Positions 1 through 8,719 are shown, counted from the stretch's first letter. The stretch: DNA of 64,000 nt from Thauera aromatica K172 (GCF_003030465.1 NZ_CP028339.1:1178001-1242000), one strand, 5' to 3'. The notes: generated by a model not told the origin, from the letters alone. Numbers and translations: made by a program.

Positions 1-1
1 G

Positions 2-919
2 GGCGAGCGCGCCTATCAGTTCGCCCTCGCCCATGCGCGCGAGCGCGTCCAGGGGCGCGATGCGCTCAGCGGCGAGAGCGGGCGGCCGATCCTGTGCCAC
101 CCCGACGTCAAGCGCATGCTGCTGTCGATGCGGGCGCGGCTGGTGGCGATGCGCGCGCTGCTGTACACCGCCGCGGGCTGGTTCGACCGTGCCCGCCACC
201 ATCCCGACCCCGAGGTCGCGGGCCGCTGCCGGCGCTACGTCGACCTGCTGATGCCGGTGGCCAAGGGCTGGTGTACCGAAGTCGGCAACGAGATCTGCGA
301 TGACGCCATCCAGGTCTTCGGCGGCATGGGCTTCGTCGAGGAGACCGGGATCGCGCAGTTCTTCCGCGATGCCCGCATCATCACCATCTACGAAGGCACC
401 ACCGGCATCCAGGGCAACGACCTCGTCGGGCGCAAGATCCTGCGCGAGAACGGCGAGACCCTGCGCGAGCTGCTCGCCGAGCTGCGCACCACCCTGGAGG
501 CGCTGCGCGCGGACGGCAGCCTGGGCGAGATCGCCGACGGCTTCGCCGACACCATCGACGCCCTCGAAGGGGCGGCGGACTGGATTCTCGCCAACGGCCG
601 CGAGCAGCCCGCCGACGTGCTCGCCGGCGCGGTGCCTTTCCTGATGCTGCTCGGCACGGTGTGCGGCGGCTGGCAGCTGGCGCGGGTCGCGCTCGCGGCC
701 CGGGAGCGGCTGGAGAGGGCCGGCGGCGGGGTGGGCGAGGGGGCGGGCGACGGGTTGGGCGACGGGTTGGGCGAGACTCACGACCCGATCTATCTGCGCA
801 GTCTGATCGAACTCACCCGTTTCTACTTCGCCACTATCGGCCCCCAGGCCGCAGCCCACGCCACCACCGTGCGCGAAGCGGGCGGCGCACTGGCGCGCTT
901 CCCGGAAAGCGCGTTCTGA
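2..919 (+). CDS. Acyl-CoA dehydrogenase, C-terminal part (5' end outside window)
   Basis: This is the last 305 residues of an FAD-dependent acyl-CoA dehydrogenase, which oxidises an acyl-CoA to the 2-enoyl-CoA and passes electrons to ETF. The reading frame is open from base 2. The segment EICDDAIQVFGGMGFVEETG followed by RDARIITIYEGTTGIQGNDL is the typical C-terminal helical domain with the flavin/substrate loop. The tail that follows (about 120 residues) fits the acetyl-CoA-dehydrogenase-like C-terminal extension of the roughly 600-residue subfamily (DmdC-like). A glycine-rich, low-complexity run (repeated GEG/GDGLGDGLG) lies near the C-terminus at about 727-775. The substrate cannot be named from this part. 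A strong terminator follows the stop codon. Confidence 0.9.
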   Translation, partial: GERAYQFALAHARERVQGRDALSGESGRPILCHPDVKRMLLSMRARLVAMRALLYTAAGWFDRARHHPDPEVAGRCRRYVDLLMPVAKGWCTEVGNEICDDAIQVFGGMGFVEETGIAQFFRDARIITIYEGTTGIQGNDLVGRKILRENGETLRELLAELRTTLEALRADGSLGEIADGFADTIDALEGAADWILANGREQPADVLAGAVPFLMLLGTVCGGWQLARVALAARERLERAGGGVGEGAGDGLGDGLGETHDPIYLRSLIELTRFYFATIGPQAAAHATTVREAGGALARFPESAF

Positions 920-933
920 TCCGCCGGCGGAGG

Positions 934-966
934 CGCCCTCGGACCGCCCGGTCCGGGGGCGTTTTT
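934..966 (+). terminator. Rho-independent terminator after acyl-CoA dehydrogenase
   Basis: A 12-bp stem (934-945 pairing with 950-961, one G-T wobble) with a GCCC loop is followed directly by TTTTT at 962-966. It ends the acyl-CoA dehydrogenase transcript and insulates it from the NAGGN operon. Confidence 0.9.
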
Positions 967-1033
967 ACGCTCAAAAAGTTTGCACAAAACTAATTTGTTA
1001 GAATGTAGGCCTCGGGAACGGACAGGAAGTTCA

Positions 1034-2806
1034 ATGTGTGGCATTGCAGGTGAGTTGAGATTCGACGGCCAGGCCCCCGATCTGGCCGCGCTGGCGCGGA
1101 TGAATGCGCAGCAGACCCGGCGCGGACCGGATGGGGGTGGGGTGTATGCCCAGGGCAGCCAGGCCTGGGGGCATCGCCGGCTGAAGATCATGGATCTGTC
1201 CGAGTCGGCGCAGCAGCCGATGTTCGATCCCGCGCTCGGCCTGGGCATCGTGTTCAACGGCGCGATCTACAACCATCCCGAACTGCGCCGCGAGCTCGAG
1301 GGCAAGGGCTATTCGTTCTACTCGCACGGCGATACCGAGGTGCTGCTGAAGGCCTACCACGCCTGGGGCGAGGACTTCGTCGCTCGGGTAAACGGCATGT
1401 TCGCCTTCGCCCTCTGGGAGCGTGACAGCGGCCGCGTGCTGCTCGGCCGTGACCGCCTCGGCATCAAGCCGCTGTATTACGCGCCGATCGACGGCGGGCT
1501 GCGCTTCGCCTCCGCGCTGCCGGCGCTGCTCGCCGCGGGGGGCGTGGACACCGCGATCGACCCGGCGGCGCTCAACTATTACCTGTCCTTCCACGCCGTG
1601 GTGCCTGCGCCCCACACCCTGCTCGCCGGCGTGCGCAAGCTCGCCCCGGGCACGCTGATGCGCATCGAGGCCGACGGTCGGCGCAGCGAGCGCCGCTTCT
1701 GGTCGCTGGAGTACGCTCGCGACGCCGCCGATGAGGGGCGCAGCTTCGAGGAGTGGACCGAGGTCCTGCTCGAGGCCCTGCGTGGCGCGGTGCGGCGCCG
1801 CCTGGTGGCGGACGTGCCGGTCGGCGCGCTGCTGTCGGGCGGCGTCGACTCCAGCCTGATCGTCGGCCTGATGGCCGAAGCCGGGGTCAAGGAGCTGCGC
1901 ACCTACAACGTCGGTTTCGAGGATGTCGGCGGCGAGAAGGGCAACGAATTCGAATATGCCGACATCGTCGCGGGCGAATTCGGCACCGTGCACGAACGGA
2001 TCTTCGTCCCCGAGCGCGAGCTGCTGACCCGCCTGCCCGAGGCGGTGGCGGCGATGAACGAGCCGATGGTCAGCCACGACTGCATCGGCTTCTACCTGCT
2101 CGCCGAGGCGGTCAGCCGCCACACCAAGGTGGTGCAGAGCGGGCAGGGCGCGGACGAGGTCTTCGGCGGCTACCACTGGTATCCGAAGCTCGCCGGCAGC
2201 GCCGATCCGGTGGCCGACTACCTCGCCGCCTTCCGCGACCGCGATTTCGCCGAGTATTCGCGCGTGGTCGGTGCGCAGTGGCAGGGCGTCGATGCGAGTG
2301 CGGCCTACGTCGCCGCCAGCTTCAACGCGCCCGGCGCCGACGATCCGGTGGAGAAGGCGCTGCGCCTGGACACCACGGTGATGCTCGTCGACGACCCGGT
2401 GAAGCGCGTCGACAACATGACGATGGCTTTCGGCCTGGAAGCGCGCGTGCCTTTCCTCGACCACGAGCTGGTCGAGCTCGCCGCGCGTATCCCGGTGCGC
2501 CACAAGCTCGCCCACGGCGGCAAGGGGGTGCTCAAGGAGGCGGCGCGCAAGCTGATCCCGGCGGCGGTGATCGACCGCCCGAAAGGCTACTTCCCGGTGC
2601 CGGCGCTGAAGTACCTGCAGGGGCCGGTGCTCGAGCGCGTGCGCGATGCGCTGTCGAGCCGCGCCGCGCGCGAGCGCGGGCTGTTCCGCCAGGACTACGT
2701 CGACCTGCTGCTCGCCGACCCGTCCGCCCACATCACCCCGCTGCGCGGCTCCAAGCTGTGGCAGCTGGGCCTGCTCGAGTGGTGGCTGCAGACCCATCTC
2801 GGCTGA
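1034..2806 (+). CDS. asnO: N-acetylglutaminylglutamine amidotransferase (asparagine synthetase B-like)
   Basis: A 590-residue class II glutamine amidotransferase/asparagine-synthetase family protein. It should amidate N-acetylglutaminylglutamine to the osmolyte NAGGN using glutamine nitrogen and ATP. The start was placed at 1034 because the protein then begins Met-Cys-Gly-Ile-Ala-Gly. Cys2 is the N-terminal nucleophile of this family, so the in-frame TTG at 980 cannot be the start. An N-terminal glutaminase domain (about 1-200) is followed by an ATP-pyrophosphatase domain with the loop LLSGGVDSS near residue 266. The function is inferred from the two genes directly downstream, which match the NAGGN set. 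Eleven bases separate it from the synthetase gene. Osmotic induction is expected for the family but is not shown here. Confidence 0.88.
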   Translation: MCGIAGELRFDGQAPDLAALARMNAQQTRRGPDGGGVYAQGSQAWGHRRLKIMDLSESAQQPMFDPALGLGIVFNGAIYNHPELRRELEGKGYSFYSHGDTEVLLKAYHAWGEDFVARVNGMFAFALWERDSGRVLLGRDRLGIKPLYYAPIDGGLRFASALPALLAAGGVDTAIDPAALNYYLSFHAVVPAPHTLLAGVRKLAPGTLMRIEADGRRSERRFWSLEYARDAADEGRSFEEWTEVLLEALRGAVRRRLVADVPVGALLSGGVDSSLIVGLMAEAGVKELRTYNVGFEDVGGEKGNEFEYADIVAGEFGTVHERIFVPERELLTRLPEAVAAMNEPMVSHDCIGFYLLAEAVSRHTKVVQSGQGADEVFGGYHWYPKLAGSADPVADYLAAFRDRDFAEYSRVVGAQWQGVDASAAYVAASFNAPGADDPVEKALRLDTTVMLVDDPVKRVDNMTMAFGLEARVPFLDHELVELAARIPVRHKLAHGGKGVLKEAARKLIPAAVIDRPKGYFPVPALKYLQGPVLERVRDALSSRAARERGLFRQDYVDLLLADPSAHITPLRGSKLWQLGLLEWWLQTHLG

Positions 2807-2816
2807 GGATGCGCTC

Positions 2817-4574
2817 ATGATCCGCAAGCACATCGCCCGCGCGCTGCGCGCCGGGCACCGGCCCTCGCACCTGCCCCTGCTGCTGCCCGCCGGCCAGCCC
2901 GAGGCGGCCGGGATGCCCGCCAACGTCGTCGTCGACTGCGGCTGGGGGCGGCTGCTGCCGGCCCAGACCTGGCGCGATCCGGCCGCGCTCGCCCACGCCC
3001 TGCTTGCGGAGCGCGACGGCCAGCGCGACATCGCGTTCTACGTCGAGAAGCCGCAGGTGGTGGTGGCGAGCGCGCCGCAGCAGCTCTTTCTCGATCCCTC
3101 CGACGCCTTCCGCCTCAATCTCAACGCCTATCATCCGCGCTCGGTCGGGCGGCGCGGCTTCACCCTGCGCCGCCTGCGCACCCGCGCCGATGTCGCCGCG
3201 ATCAACGTCCTCTACCGCGCGCGCCGGATGGTGCCGGTTGATGCGCCGGCGGTATGGCGGGCGCGCGCCAGCCGCGCGATCAGTTATGCGCTCGCCGAGG
3301 ACCGTGCGAGCGGCGAGGTGATCGGGGTGGCGATGGGGCTGGATCATGTCGAAGCGTTCGCCGACCCGCAGCACGGCGCCAGCCTGTGGGCGCTGGCGGT
3401 GGCGCCGCAGGCCGCCCACCCGGGGGTGGGCGAAGCCCTGGTGCGTTACCTGGCCGAGCATTTTCTCGCCCGCGGGCGGGAATGGATGGACGTGTCGGTG
3501 CTGCACGACAACGAGCAGGCGATCGCGCTCTACGAAAAACTCGGCTTCCAGCGCATCCCGGCGTTCGCGGTGAAGCGGCGCAACGCGATCAACGAGCCGC
3601 TGTTCACCGGCGGCGGCGAGGGCCTGCAGGCGCTCAACCCCTACGCCCGCCTGCTCGTCGATGAAGCGGTGCGGCGCGGCATCCATGCCGAGGCGATCGA
3701 TGCCGAGAACGGCTACTTCCGCCTCACCCTGGGCGGGCGCAGCATCGTCTGCCGCGAGTCGCTGTCGGAACTGACCAGTGCGGTGGCGATGAGCCGCTGC
3801 CAGGACAAGCGGGTCACGCTGAAGCTGCTCGCTGCCGCCGGGCTGGCGGTGCCGCGCCAGGTCGGCGTCGATGAGGATGCCGCCGCCGAGGAACGCTGGC
3901 CGGCCCTGCTCGCCGCGTGCGGCGCGGTGGTGGTGAAGCCGGTCGAGGGCGAGCAGGGCAAGGGGATCAGCGTCGACCTGCGCTGCGCCGACGAAGTGCG
4001 TGCGGCGATCGCGCGCGCGCAGCGCTTCTGCGACCGGGTGATCGTCGAGGAATGCTGCCGCGGCGCCGATCTGCGCATCGTCGTCATCGACTACCAGGTC
4101 GTCGCCGCCGCGGTGCGCCGCCCGCCGGTGGTGGTGGGCGATGGCGTGAGCACCGTCCGCGAGCTCATCGAGTGCCAGAGCCGGCGCCGCGCCGCCGCCA
4201 CCGGCGGTGAAGCGCGCATCCCGCTCGACGACGAAACCGTGCGCTGCATCGGTGCCCGCGGCTACCGGCTGGAGACGGTGCTCGACGCCGATGTTCGCGT
4301 GCAGGTACGCAACACCGCCAACCTGCACACCGGCGGCACCATCCACGACGTCACCGCCGAACTTCACCCGGCGCTGCGCGCGGCGGCCGAGCGCGCCGCG
4401 CGCACGCTCGATATCCCGGTCACCGGGCTGGATTTCCTCGTGCCGGCGGTCGATGGCCCCGACTACGTCATCATCGAAGCCAACGAGCGCCCGGGGCTCG
4501 CCAACCACGAGCCCCAACCGACCGCGGAGCGCTTCATCGACCTGCTGTTTCCGCGCACCCGCGCCGCGCTGTGA
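2817..4574 (+). CDS. ngs: N-acetylglutaminylglutamine synthetase (GNAT plus ATP-grasp fusion)
   Basis: A 585-residue two-domain protein starting MIRKHIARALRAGHRPSH. The first half carries a GNAT acetyltransferase fold (about residues 110-265; LWALAVAPQAAHPGVGEALV resembles the acetyl-CoA loop). The second half is an ATP-grasp ligase (about 290-580) with VVKPVEGEQGKGISVDL as the ATP-binding glycine-rich loop and a C-terminal metal-binding stretch ending IIEANERPGL. This architecture fits the enzyme that acetylates glutamine and ligates a second glutamine. It lies in one operon with the amidotransferase. The ATG at 2817 follows that gene's stop by 10 bases, and I see no separate promoter. Confidence 0.88.
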   Translation: MIRKHIARALRAGHRPSHLPLLLPAGQPEAAGMPANVVVDCGWGRLLPAQTWRDPAALAHALLAERDGQRDIAFYVEKPQVVVASAPQQLFLDPSDAFRLNLNAYHPRSVGRRGFTLRRLRTRADVAAINVLYRARRMVPVDAPAVWRARASRAISYALAEDRASGEVIGVAMGLDHVEAFADPQHGASLWALAVAPQAAHPGVGEALVRYLAEHFLARGREWMDVSVLHDNEQAIALYEKLGFQRIPAFAVKRRNAINEPLFTGGGEGLQALNPYARLLVDEAVRRGIHAEAIDAENGYFRLTLGGRSIVCRESLSELTSAVAMSRCQDKRVTLKLLAAAGLAVPRQVGVDEDAAAEERWPALLAACGAVVVKPVEGEQGKGISVDLRCADEVRAAIARAQRFCDRVIVEECCRGADLRIVVIDYQVVAAAVRRPPVVVGDGVSTVRELIECQSRRRAAATGGEARIPLDDETVRCIGARGYRLETVLDADVRVQVRNTANLHTGGTIHDVTAELHPALRAAAERAARTLDIPVTGLDFLVPAVDGPDYVIIEANERPGLANHEPQPTAERFIDLLFPRTRAAL

Positions 4575-4636
4575 ACGCCCCGGGGCGGCCGCAGGCGAGC
4601 CGCTCTGCAGCCGGCATCCCGAAAAGGAGAGACGAC

Positions 4637-5857
4637 ATGAACGACCCCGGCAGCCACCTGGCCCTTCCCGCGATCGATTACGCCTACCTCGAGGAAACCC
4701 TGCTCCAGCTGCTCGCCATTCCCAGCCCGGTCGGCCTCACCGATGCCGCGGTGCGCTACACCGCGGGCCGCCTCGAGGCGCTCGGCATTCCCTACGAGAT
4801 CACCCGCCGCGGCGCGATCCGCGCCACCCTGCGCGGCCAGGCCTCGCAGCCGGCACGCGCGGTGGTCGCCCACCTCGACACCCTCGGGGCGATGGTGCGC
4901 GCGCTCAAACCCAACGGCCGCCTCGAGATCGTGCCGATCGGCCACTGGTCAGCGCGCTTCGCCGAAGGCGGACGGCTGACGGTGTTCACCGACCACGGCC
5001 AGGTGCGCGGCACCTGCCTGCCGCTGAAGACCTCCGGCCACGCCTTCGGCGACGAGGTCGACGCCCAGCCGGTCGGGTGGGAGCAGGTCGAGGTGCGGGT
5101 GGACCTGCCCGCGACCTGTCGCGGGGACCTGCTTGCCGCCGGGCTCGAGGTCGGCGACTGGATCGCCTTCGACCCCCAGCCCGAGATCCAGCCCGGCGGC
5201 TACATCAACGCCCGCTACCTCGACGACAAGGCCGCGGTGGCGGCGCTGCTGACCGCGTGCAAGGCGGTGCGCGACCACCGCCTGGTGCTGCCGGTCGATG
5301 TCCATCCGCTGCTCACCATCACCGAGGAAATCGGCTCCGGCGCCTCGGCCGCGCTGCACGGCGAGATCGCCGAAATGGTGAGCCTGGACATCTCGATCGC
5401 CGCCGAAGGCCAGAATACTTCCGAGCACGCGGCGACGATCTGCATGCAGGACATGTCCGGCCCCTTCGACTACCACCTCACCCACAAGCTGATCGCGCTC
5501 GCCCACGCCCACGGCATTCCCCACCGGCGCGACATCTTCCGCTACTACCGCTCGGACTCGGCGGCCGCGGTCGAGGCCGGCAACGACATCCGCACCGCGC
5601 TGATCGGCTTTGGCGGCGACGCCTCCCACGCCCAGGAGCGCACCCACCGCGACGCCCTCGAGGCCCTCACCCGGCTGGTGGTGGCCTACATGACGAGCGA
5701 ACCGGTGGCGCGCCGCGACTGCCGCTCGATGGGCTCGCTCGACGGCTTCACCGAGCAGCTCTGCCCCGGCGACATGGCGGTGCCGAGCACGCCGCTGCCG
5801 GCGCCGGAAACCTTTCTCGGCGATCCGGCGCCGGAGGGCGAGGCTCAGAAGCGGTAG
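4637..5857 (+). CDS. NAGGN-system M42 family peptidase
   Basis: A 406-residue zinc-dependent aminopeptidase of the M42 glutamyl-aminopeptidase/cellulase-M type, as found as the third gene of NAGGN osmolyte operons. Visible metal and catalytic elements are VVAHLDTLGAMV (first His/Asp), YLDDKAAVAAL (bridging Asp), ITEEIGSGAS (Glu pair) and a late GFGGDASHAQERTH histidine. The start at 4637 has an AAGGAGA ribosome site at 4624-4630. The biochemical role, perhaps osmolyte turnover, is not established by the sequence. Its 3' end overlaps the convergent porin gene by 13 bases. Confidence 0.85.
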   Translation: MNDPGSHLALPAIDYAYLEETLLQLLAIPSPVGLTDAAVRYTAGRLEALGIPYEITRRGAIRATLRGQASQPARAVVAHLDTLGAMVRALKPNGRLEIVPIGHWSARFAEGGRLTVFTDHGQVRGTCLPLKTSGHAFGDEVDAQPVGWEQVEVRVDLPATCRGDLLAAGLEVGDWIAFDPQPEIQPGGYINARYLDDKAAVAALLTACKAVRDHRLVLPVDVHPLLTITEEIGSGASAALHGEIAEMVSLDISIAAEGQNTSEHAATICMQDMSGPFDYHLTHKLIALAHAHGIPHRRDIFRYYRSDSAAAVEAGNDIRTALIGFGGDASHAQERTHRDALEALTRLVVAYMTSEPVARRDCRSMGSLDGFTEQLCPGDMAVPSTPLPAPETFLGDPAPEGEAQKR

Positions 5858-7173
5858 CGGATCCCCACCATGGCCGCGGTCTGCGAGCCGCCGGCCGGCG
5901 GTGCGATGCCGGCGCCCACGGAGGCCGCGTACTGCGCCTTCGAGCTGTTGTTGATGCGGGCGATCTGGGCGTAGGGCGAGAAGTCCTTGTCGACGAAGTA
6001 GAAGCCGCGCAGGACGTAGAGTTCGGCGTCGCGGTCCTGGTCGTCGTTGGTGATGCGGTGGTAGCCGCCGTCCAGCATCCACTTCGCGCCGAAGTTCCAC
6101 GCCCCTTCGACGAAGTAGGCATCCGAGGAAACATCGGTGCCGGCGGTGTCGAGGTCCCGTCCGAGCCAGCCGATGCCGACCTTGCCGCCGCTGCCGATTT
6201 TCATGTGTGCGCCGAGGTGGATGCGGCGGTCGCTGTCGCTCGAGTTGGCGAAGGCGATCGGGGCGGCACCGTTGAAGAAGTAGGCGGTGGCGCCCTTGCC
6301 GCCGCGTTGCTCGTCGATCGCGGCGGAGATGCCGAAGCGCTCGTCGGTGTATTTCAGCATCGCCGACCAGCCCCGGCAGCTGTTGCTGTCGGCCGCCGCG
6401 CTTTCGCCCGCACAGGTTCCGGAGTCCGGCGCACCGCCGGACGTGTCGCGCGCCAGGCTGTAGGTGGCGCCGAGCGAAACCTTGCCGAACGCGCCGCGCC
6501 AGGCCAGGGAGTTGTCATAGCGCGCGTTGGGCAGGTAGGCGTCGAGCGAGCCCAGGGCGTAGATGTTGGGGCCGAGCAGGTCGGCATCCATGGCGTAGAT
6601 CAGCATCGAATACTGGCGGCCGATCGAGAAGGTGCCGTAGGGGGTTTCGAGGCCGGCGAAGAGCTGGCGGCCGAAGAGGCGCCCTCCCTGGCCGAGGGTG
6701 CCGCTGTCGAGGTTGAAGCCGGTCTCGAGGGTGGCGATGGCATTGACGTCCGGCGTGATCGCCTTGCTGAAGCGGAAACCGAGGCGCGAGGCGATGGTGC
6801 CGGTGATCCCCGGCACCCGTGTCAGGCTGCCGGTCTTGACGCCGTCCTGGATGTTGGTGATGCGTTCCACACCACCGTCGAGGATGCCGTAGATCGAGAG
6901 TCCCTTGGGCAGTCCGGGCATCGACGAGGCCGGGGCGGCAGCCGGTGCGCTGGCCACCTTCTGTTCGATGCGGGTGACGGCCTTGTCCTGGCTTTCCTGC
7001 TGGGCGAGCAGGCGCTGGATCAATGCGCGCTGTTCGGCCAGTTCGCGCTTCAAGGCCTCGATTTCGCTCTCGGCCTGGGCCGGAAGGCTGGCACCGATAC
7101 CCAGTGCTGCAGCCAGGGCGAGGACCAGCGGCTTTGCGGTGGCGCGGTGCTTGTGCGGAAAGTCGATTCTCAT
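5845..7173 (-). CDS. General outer-membrane porin (Gram-negative porin family)
   Basis: A 442-residue trimeric porin of the betaproteobacterial type. The start at 7173 is supported by a GAGGAG ribosome site just upstream. A signal peptide with a hydrophobic core (LVLALAAALGIGASLPAQA) is followed by a short coiled-coil segment (IEALKRELAEQRALIQRLLA), then a beta-barrel starting LSIYGILDGGVE. The chain ends in the aromatic MVGIRYRF, the usual outer-membrane C-terminal signature. Motifs such as GRQLFAGLETPYGTFSIGRQ are typical of barrel strands and the constriction loop. Its position next to a solute-binding protein and the benzoate cluster suggests, but does not prove, aromatic-acid permeation. 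It overlaps the M42 peptidase gene tail to tail. Confidence 0.92.
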   Translation of the reverse strand: MRIDFPHKHRATAKPLVLALAAALGIGASLPAQAESEIEALKRELAEQRALIQRLLAQQESQDKAVTRIEQKVASAPAAAPASSMPGLPKGLSIYGILDGGVERITNIQDGVKTGSLTRVPGITGTIASRLGFRFSKAITPDVNAIATLETGFNLDSGTLGQGGRLFGRQLFAGLETPYGTFSIGRQYSMLIYAMDADLLGPNIYALGSLDAYLPNARYDNSLAWRGAFGKVSLGATYSLARDTSGGAPDSGTCAGESAAADSNSCRGWSAMLKYTDERFGISAAIDEQRGGKGATAYFFNGAAPIAFANSSDSDRRIHLGAHMKIGSGGKVGIGWLGRDLDTAGTDVSSDAYFVEGAWNFGAKWMLDGGYHRITNDDQDRDAELYVLRGFYFVDKDFSPYAQIARINNSSKAQYAASVGAGIAPPAGGSQTAAMVGIRYRF

Positions 7174-7385
7174 TGCATCTCCTCGGATATTTTTATGATG
7201 ATTGAGCGCGGGCGAAGCCGCGCCCCTGCTCCCGTGGTCGGGAACATTCGTGGCGCGCATCATCACCGGGCGCGCTGGCGCCGGCTGTGCTGGAAAGGCG
7301 GTGGATCGCGGCGTGGGCGCTGCTCGCCCCGGCGTCGGCCATCGGCAGCGGACGCCGGCGCGGTTGCCGGGTGGAGCGTTCGGGC

Positions 7386-8417
7386 TTACTTGCGTCCGGA
7401 GTGGTGCTGGACGAGAGCGACTGCGTCCTCGTACAGCTTCCGGCCGTCGGCACCTTTGGCGGAGACTTCCTCGATCCACTCTTCGATCACCGGGCGGGTC
7501 GCCTGCTGCCACTTGGCCATTTCTTCGGCGGGAAGGCGGCGGACCGTGTTGCCGCGATCGATCACGGTCTGCAGGCCGGCGGCATCGGCGGTTTTCAGCT
7601 GCGCGGAAATCCAGGCGGAAGTTTCGCGGCCGCTGTTGTCGTCGATGACCTTCTTCAGCTCCGGCGGCAGGCTGTCGTATTTTTTCCGGTTCATCACGAA
7701 CATCTGGACCGTGGTCGACATCGTGTGCTCGCCACCGAATTCGACCGAGTACTTGGTGAGTTCATGAACCTTGGTCGAGGGGACGACCTCCCACGGCAGC
7801 ATGGTCGCTTCGATGATGCCTTTCGACAGACTCTCCGCCATCTGCGTCATCGGCATGCCGACCGGCTGGGCGCCGAGCGAAGCGAGCAGGCGGGTGGTCA
7901 GCCGGGAGGAGCCGCGAATCTTGAGGTCTTTCAGGTCCGCGAGCGATTTCAGCTCCTTGTCGCGAAGATGCATGGCGAAGCTGCCGGGTACCCAGACGGC
8001 GATCGGCTTCAGGCCGGCGAATTCGCCCATCGTGTGCTTTTCGACGAAATCCCACACCGCGCGCGAACTGCTCTCCTGGTCCGTGCAGATGAACGGTAGC
8101 TCGAACACTTCGGTCAGCGGCAGCCTGCCCGGGGTATAGCCCGGCAGCGTCCAGACGACGTCGGCGACGCCGTCCCGGACCTGGCTCAACAACTGCGGGG
8201 CGGTACCGCCCAGCATCATCGCCGGATAGTGCTGGCAGCGGATCCGGCCCGCCGATTCGGCGGCGACCTTGTCGCACCACGGGACAACGAATTTGACATG
8301 GCCCGGAGAGGTCGGCGGCGCGAAATGCGCAACCTTCAGGATGACCTCCTGGGCGTGGGTGACTGTGGGAACGAGCGCAGCGAACATGAGGCCACGCGCC
8401 AACTTGCCGAGTTTCAT
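7386..8417 (-). CDS. TRAP transporter solute-binding protein, DctP family (orphan)
   Basis: A 343-residue periplasmic binding protein. It has a signal peptide (MKLGKLARGLMFAALVPTVTHA) and the DctP fold: VILKVAHFAPPTSPGH at the N-terminus, LKDLKIRGSSRLTTRLLASLG around the conserved carboxylate-binding arginine, and a C-terminal helical part. The start at 8417 follows an AGGAGGAAG-type site. No DctQ or DctM membrane gene is present in the window, so its partner must be elsewhere or the protein works differently. It lies 212 bases upstream of the porin on the same strand and could be co-transcribed with it. The substrate is unknown; an organic or aromatic acid is likely. Confidence 0.88.
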   Translation of the reverse strand: MKLGKLARGLMFAALVPTVTHAQEVILKVAHFAPPTSPGHVKFVVPWCDKVAAESAGRIRCQHYPAMMLGGTAPQLLSQVRDGVADVVWTLPGYTPGRLPLTEVFELPFICTDQESSSRAVWDFVEKHTMGEFAGLKPIAVWVPGSFAMHLRDKELKSLADLKDLKIRGSSRLTTRLLASLGAQPVGMPMTQMAESLSKGIIEATMLPWEVVPSTKVHELTKYSVEFGGEHTMSTTVQMFVMNRKKYDSLPPELKKVIDDNSGRETSAWISAQLKTADAAGLQTVIDRGNTVRRLPAEEMAKWQQATRPVIEEWIEEVSAKGADGRKLYEDAVALVQHHSGRK

Positions 8418-8512
8418 GTCTTCCTCCTCCTGGTGTGCCGAATGGCTTCTTCTTCGGGGGCGGCCCGGGCGGGCGCCGGACGGTGTATCGCCCGGTGGCC
8501 CGGCGGAGCCCC

Positions 8513-8602
8513 GCTGATTCAGCGTTTGCAAAAACGATGAATCAGCATCAAATCATTTTTATGATTATTTTGTATCAGGCATCCTGATATTATCGATGAT
8601 AA
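8513..8602. promoter_or_regulatory. Cluster of four inverted repeats in the dctP/marR control region
   Basis: Four perfect dyads lie within 90 bases of unusually AT-rich sequence. They are GCTGATTCA/TGAATCAGC (8513-8521 and 8538-8546, enclosing CGTTT/AAACG at 8523-8527 and 8532-8536); AATCAT-TTTT-ATGATT (8551-8566); TATCAGG-CAT-CCTGATA (8573-8589); and TTATC-GAT-GATAA (8590-8602). Their placement between the divergent dctP and the small ORF/marR genes makes them candidate operators. The 17-bp dyads have the size of MarR sites. The remainder of the 8418-8755 gap holds only the small ORF at 8612. Confidence 0.6.
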
Positions 8603-8611
8603 GGAGTGTCC

Positions 8612-8719
8612 ATGAAAAAGCAAGGGTTTTATGTGCTGGAAGCGGAAGCGCTTCGGGCAAAAGTTGCGAAGCCTTCCGCGGAGGCGGGTAAAATGATCGG
8701 TCGATATCGGCAGGATTGA
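8612..8719 (+). CDS. Possible 35-residue small protein upstream of marR
   Basis: A 35-codon frame starting MKKQGFYVLEAEALRAKVAK and ending RYRQD. It is preceded by a good AAGGAG ribosome site (8601-8606) with 5-base spacing and follows directly on the inverted-repeat cluster. It is charged, has no hydrophobic segment, and resembles nothing I recognise. It could be a leader or a small co-transcribed protein; marR starts 36 bases after its stop. Evidence is limited to the ribosome site and position. Confidence 0.35.
   Translation: MKKQGFYVLEAEALRAKVAKPSAEAGKMIGRYRQD

Noticed and set aside
980-1033. Upstream TTG start extending the amidotransferase by 18 residues
   Set aside because: Class II amidotransferases need Cys at position 2 after Met removal, so the ATG at 1034 is required.
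1031-3031. Long minus-strand open frame opposite asnO
   Set aside because: It is antisense to a gene with complete amidotransferase motifs, has no ribosome site and shows shadow-frame composition.
4207-7767. Very long open frame (about 1186 codons) on the plus strand
   Set aside because: It crosses ngs, the M42 peptidase and the antisense of the porin in a shifted frame, with arginine/proline-rich composition typical of GC-rich shadow frames. The overlapped genes have clear family motifs.
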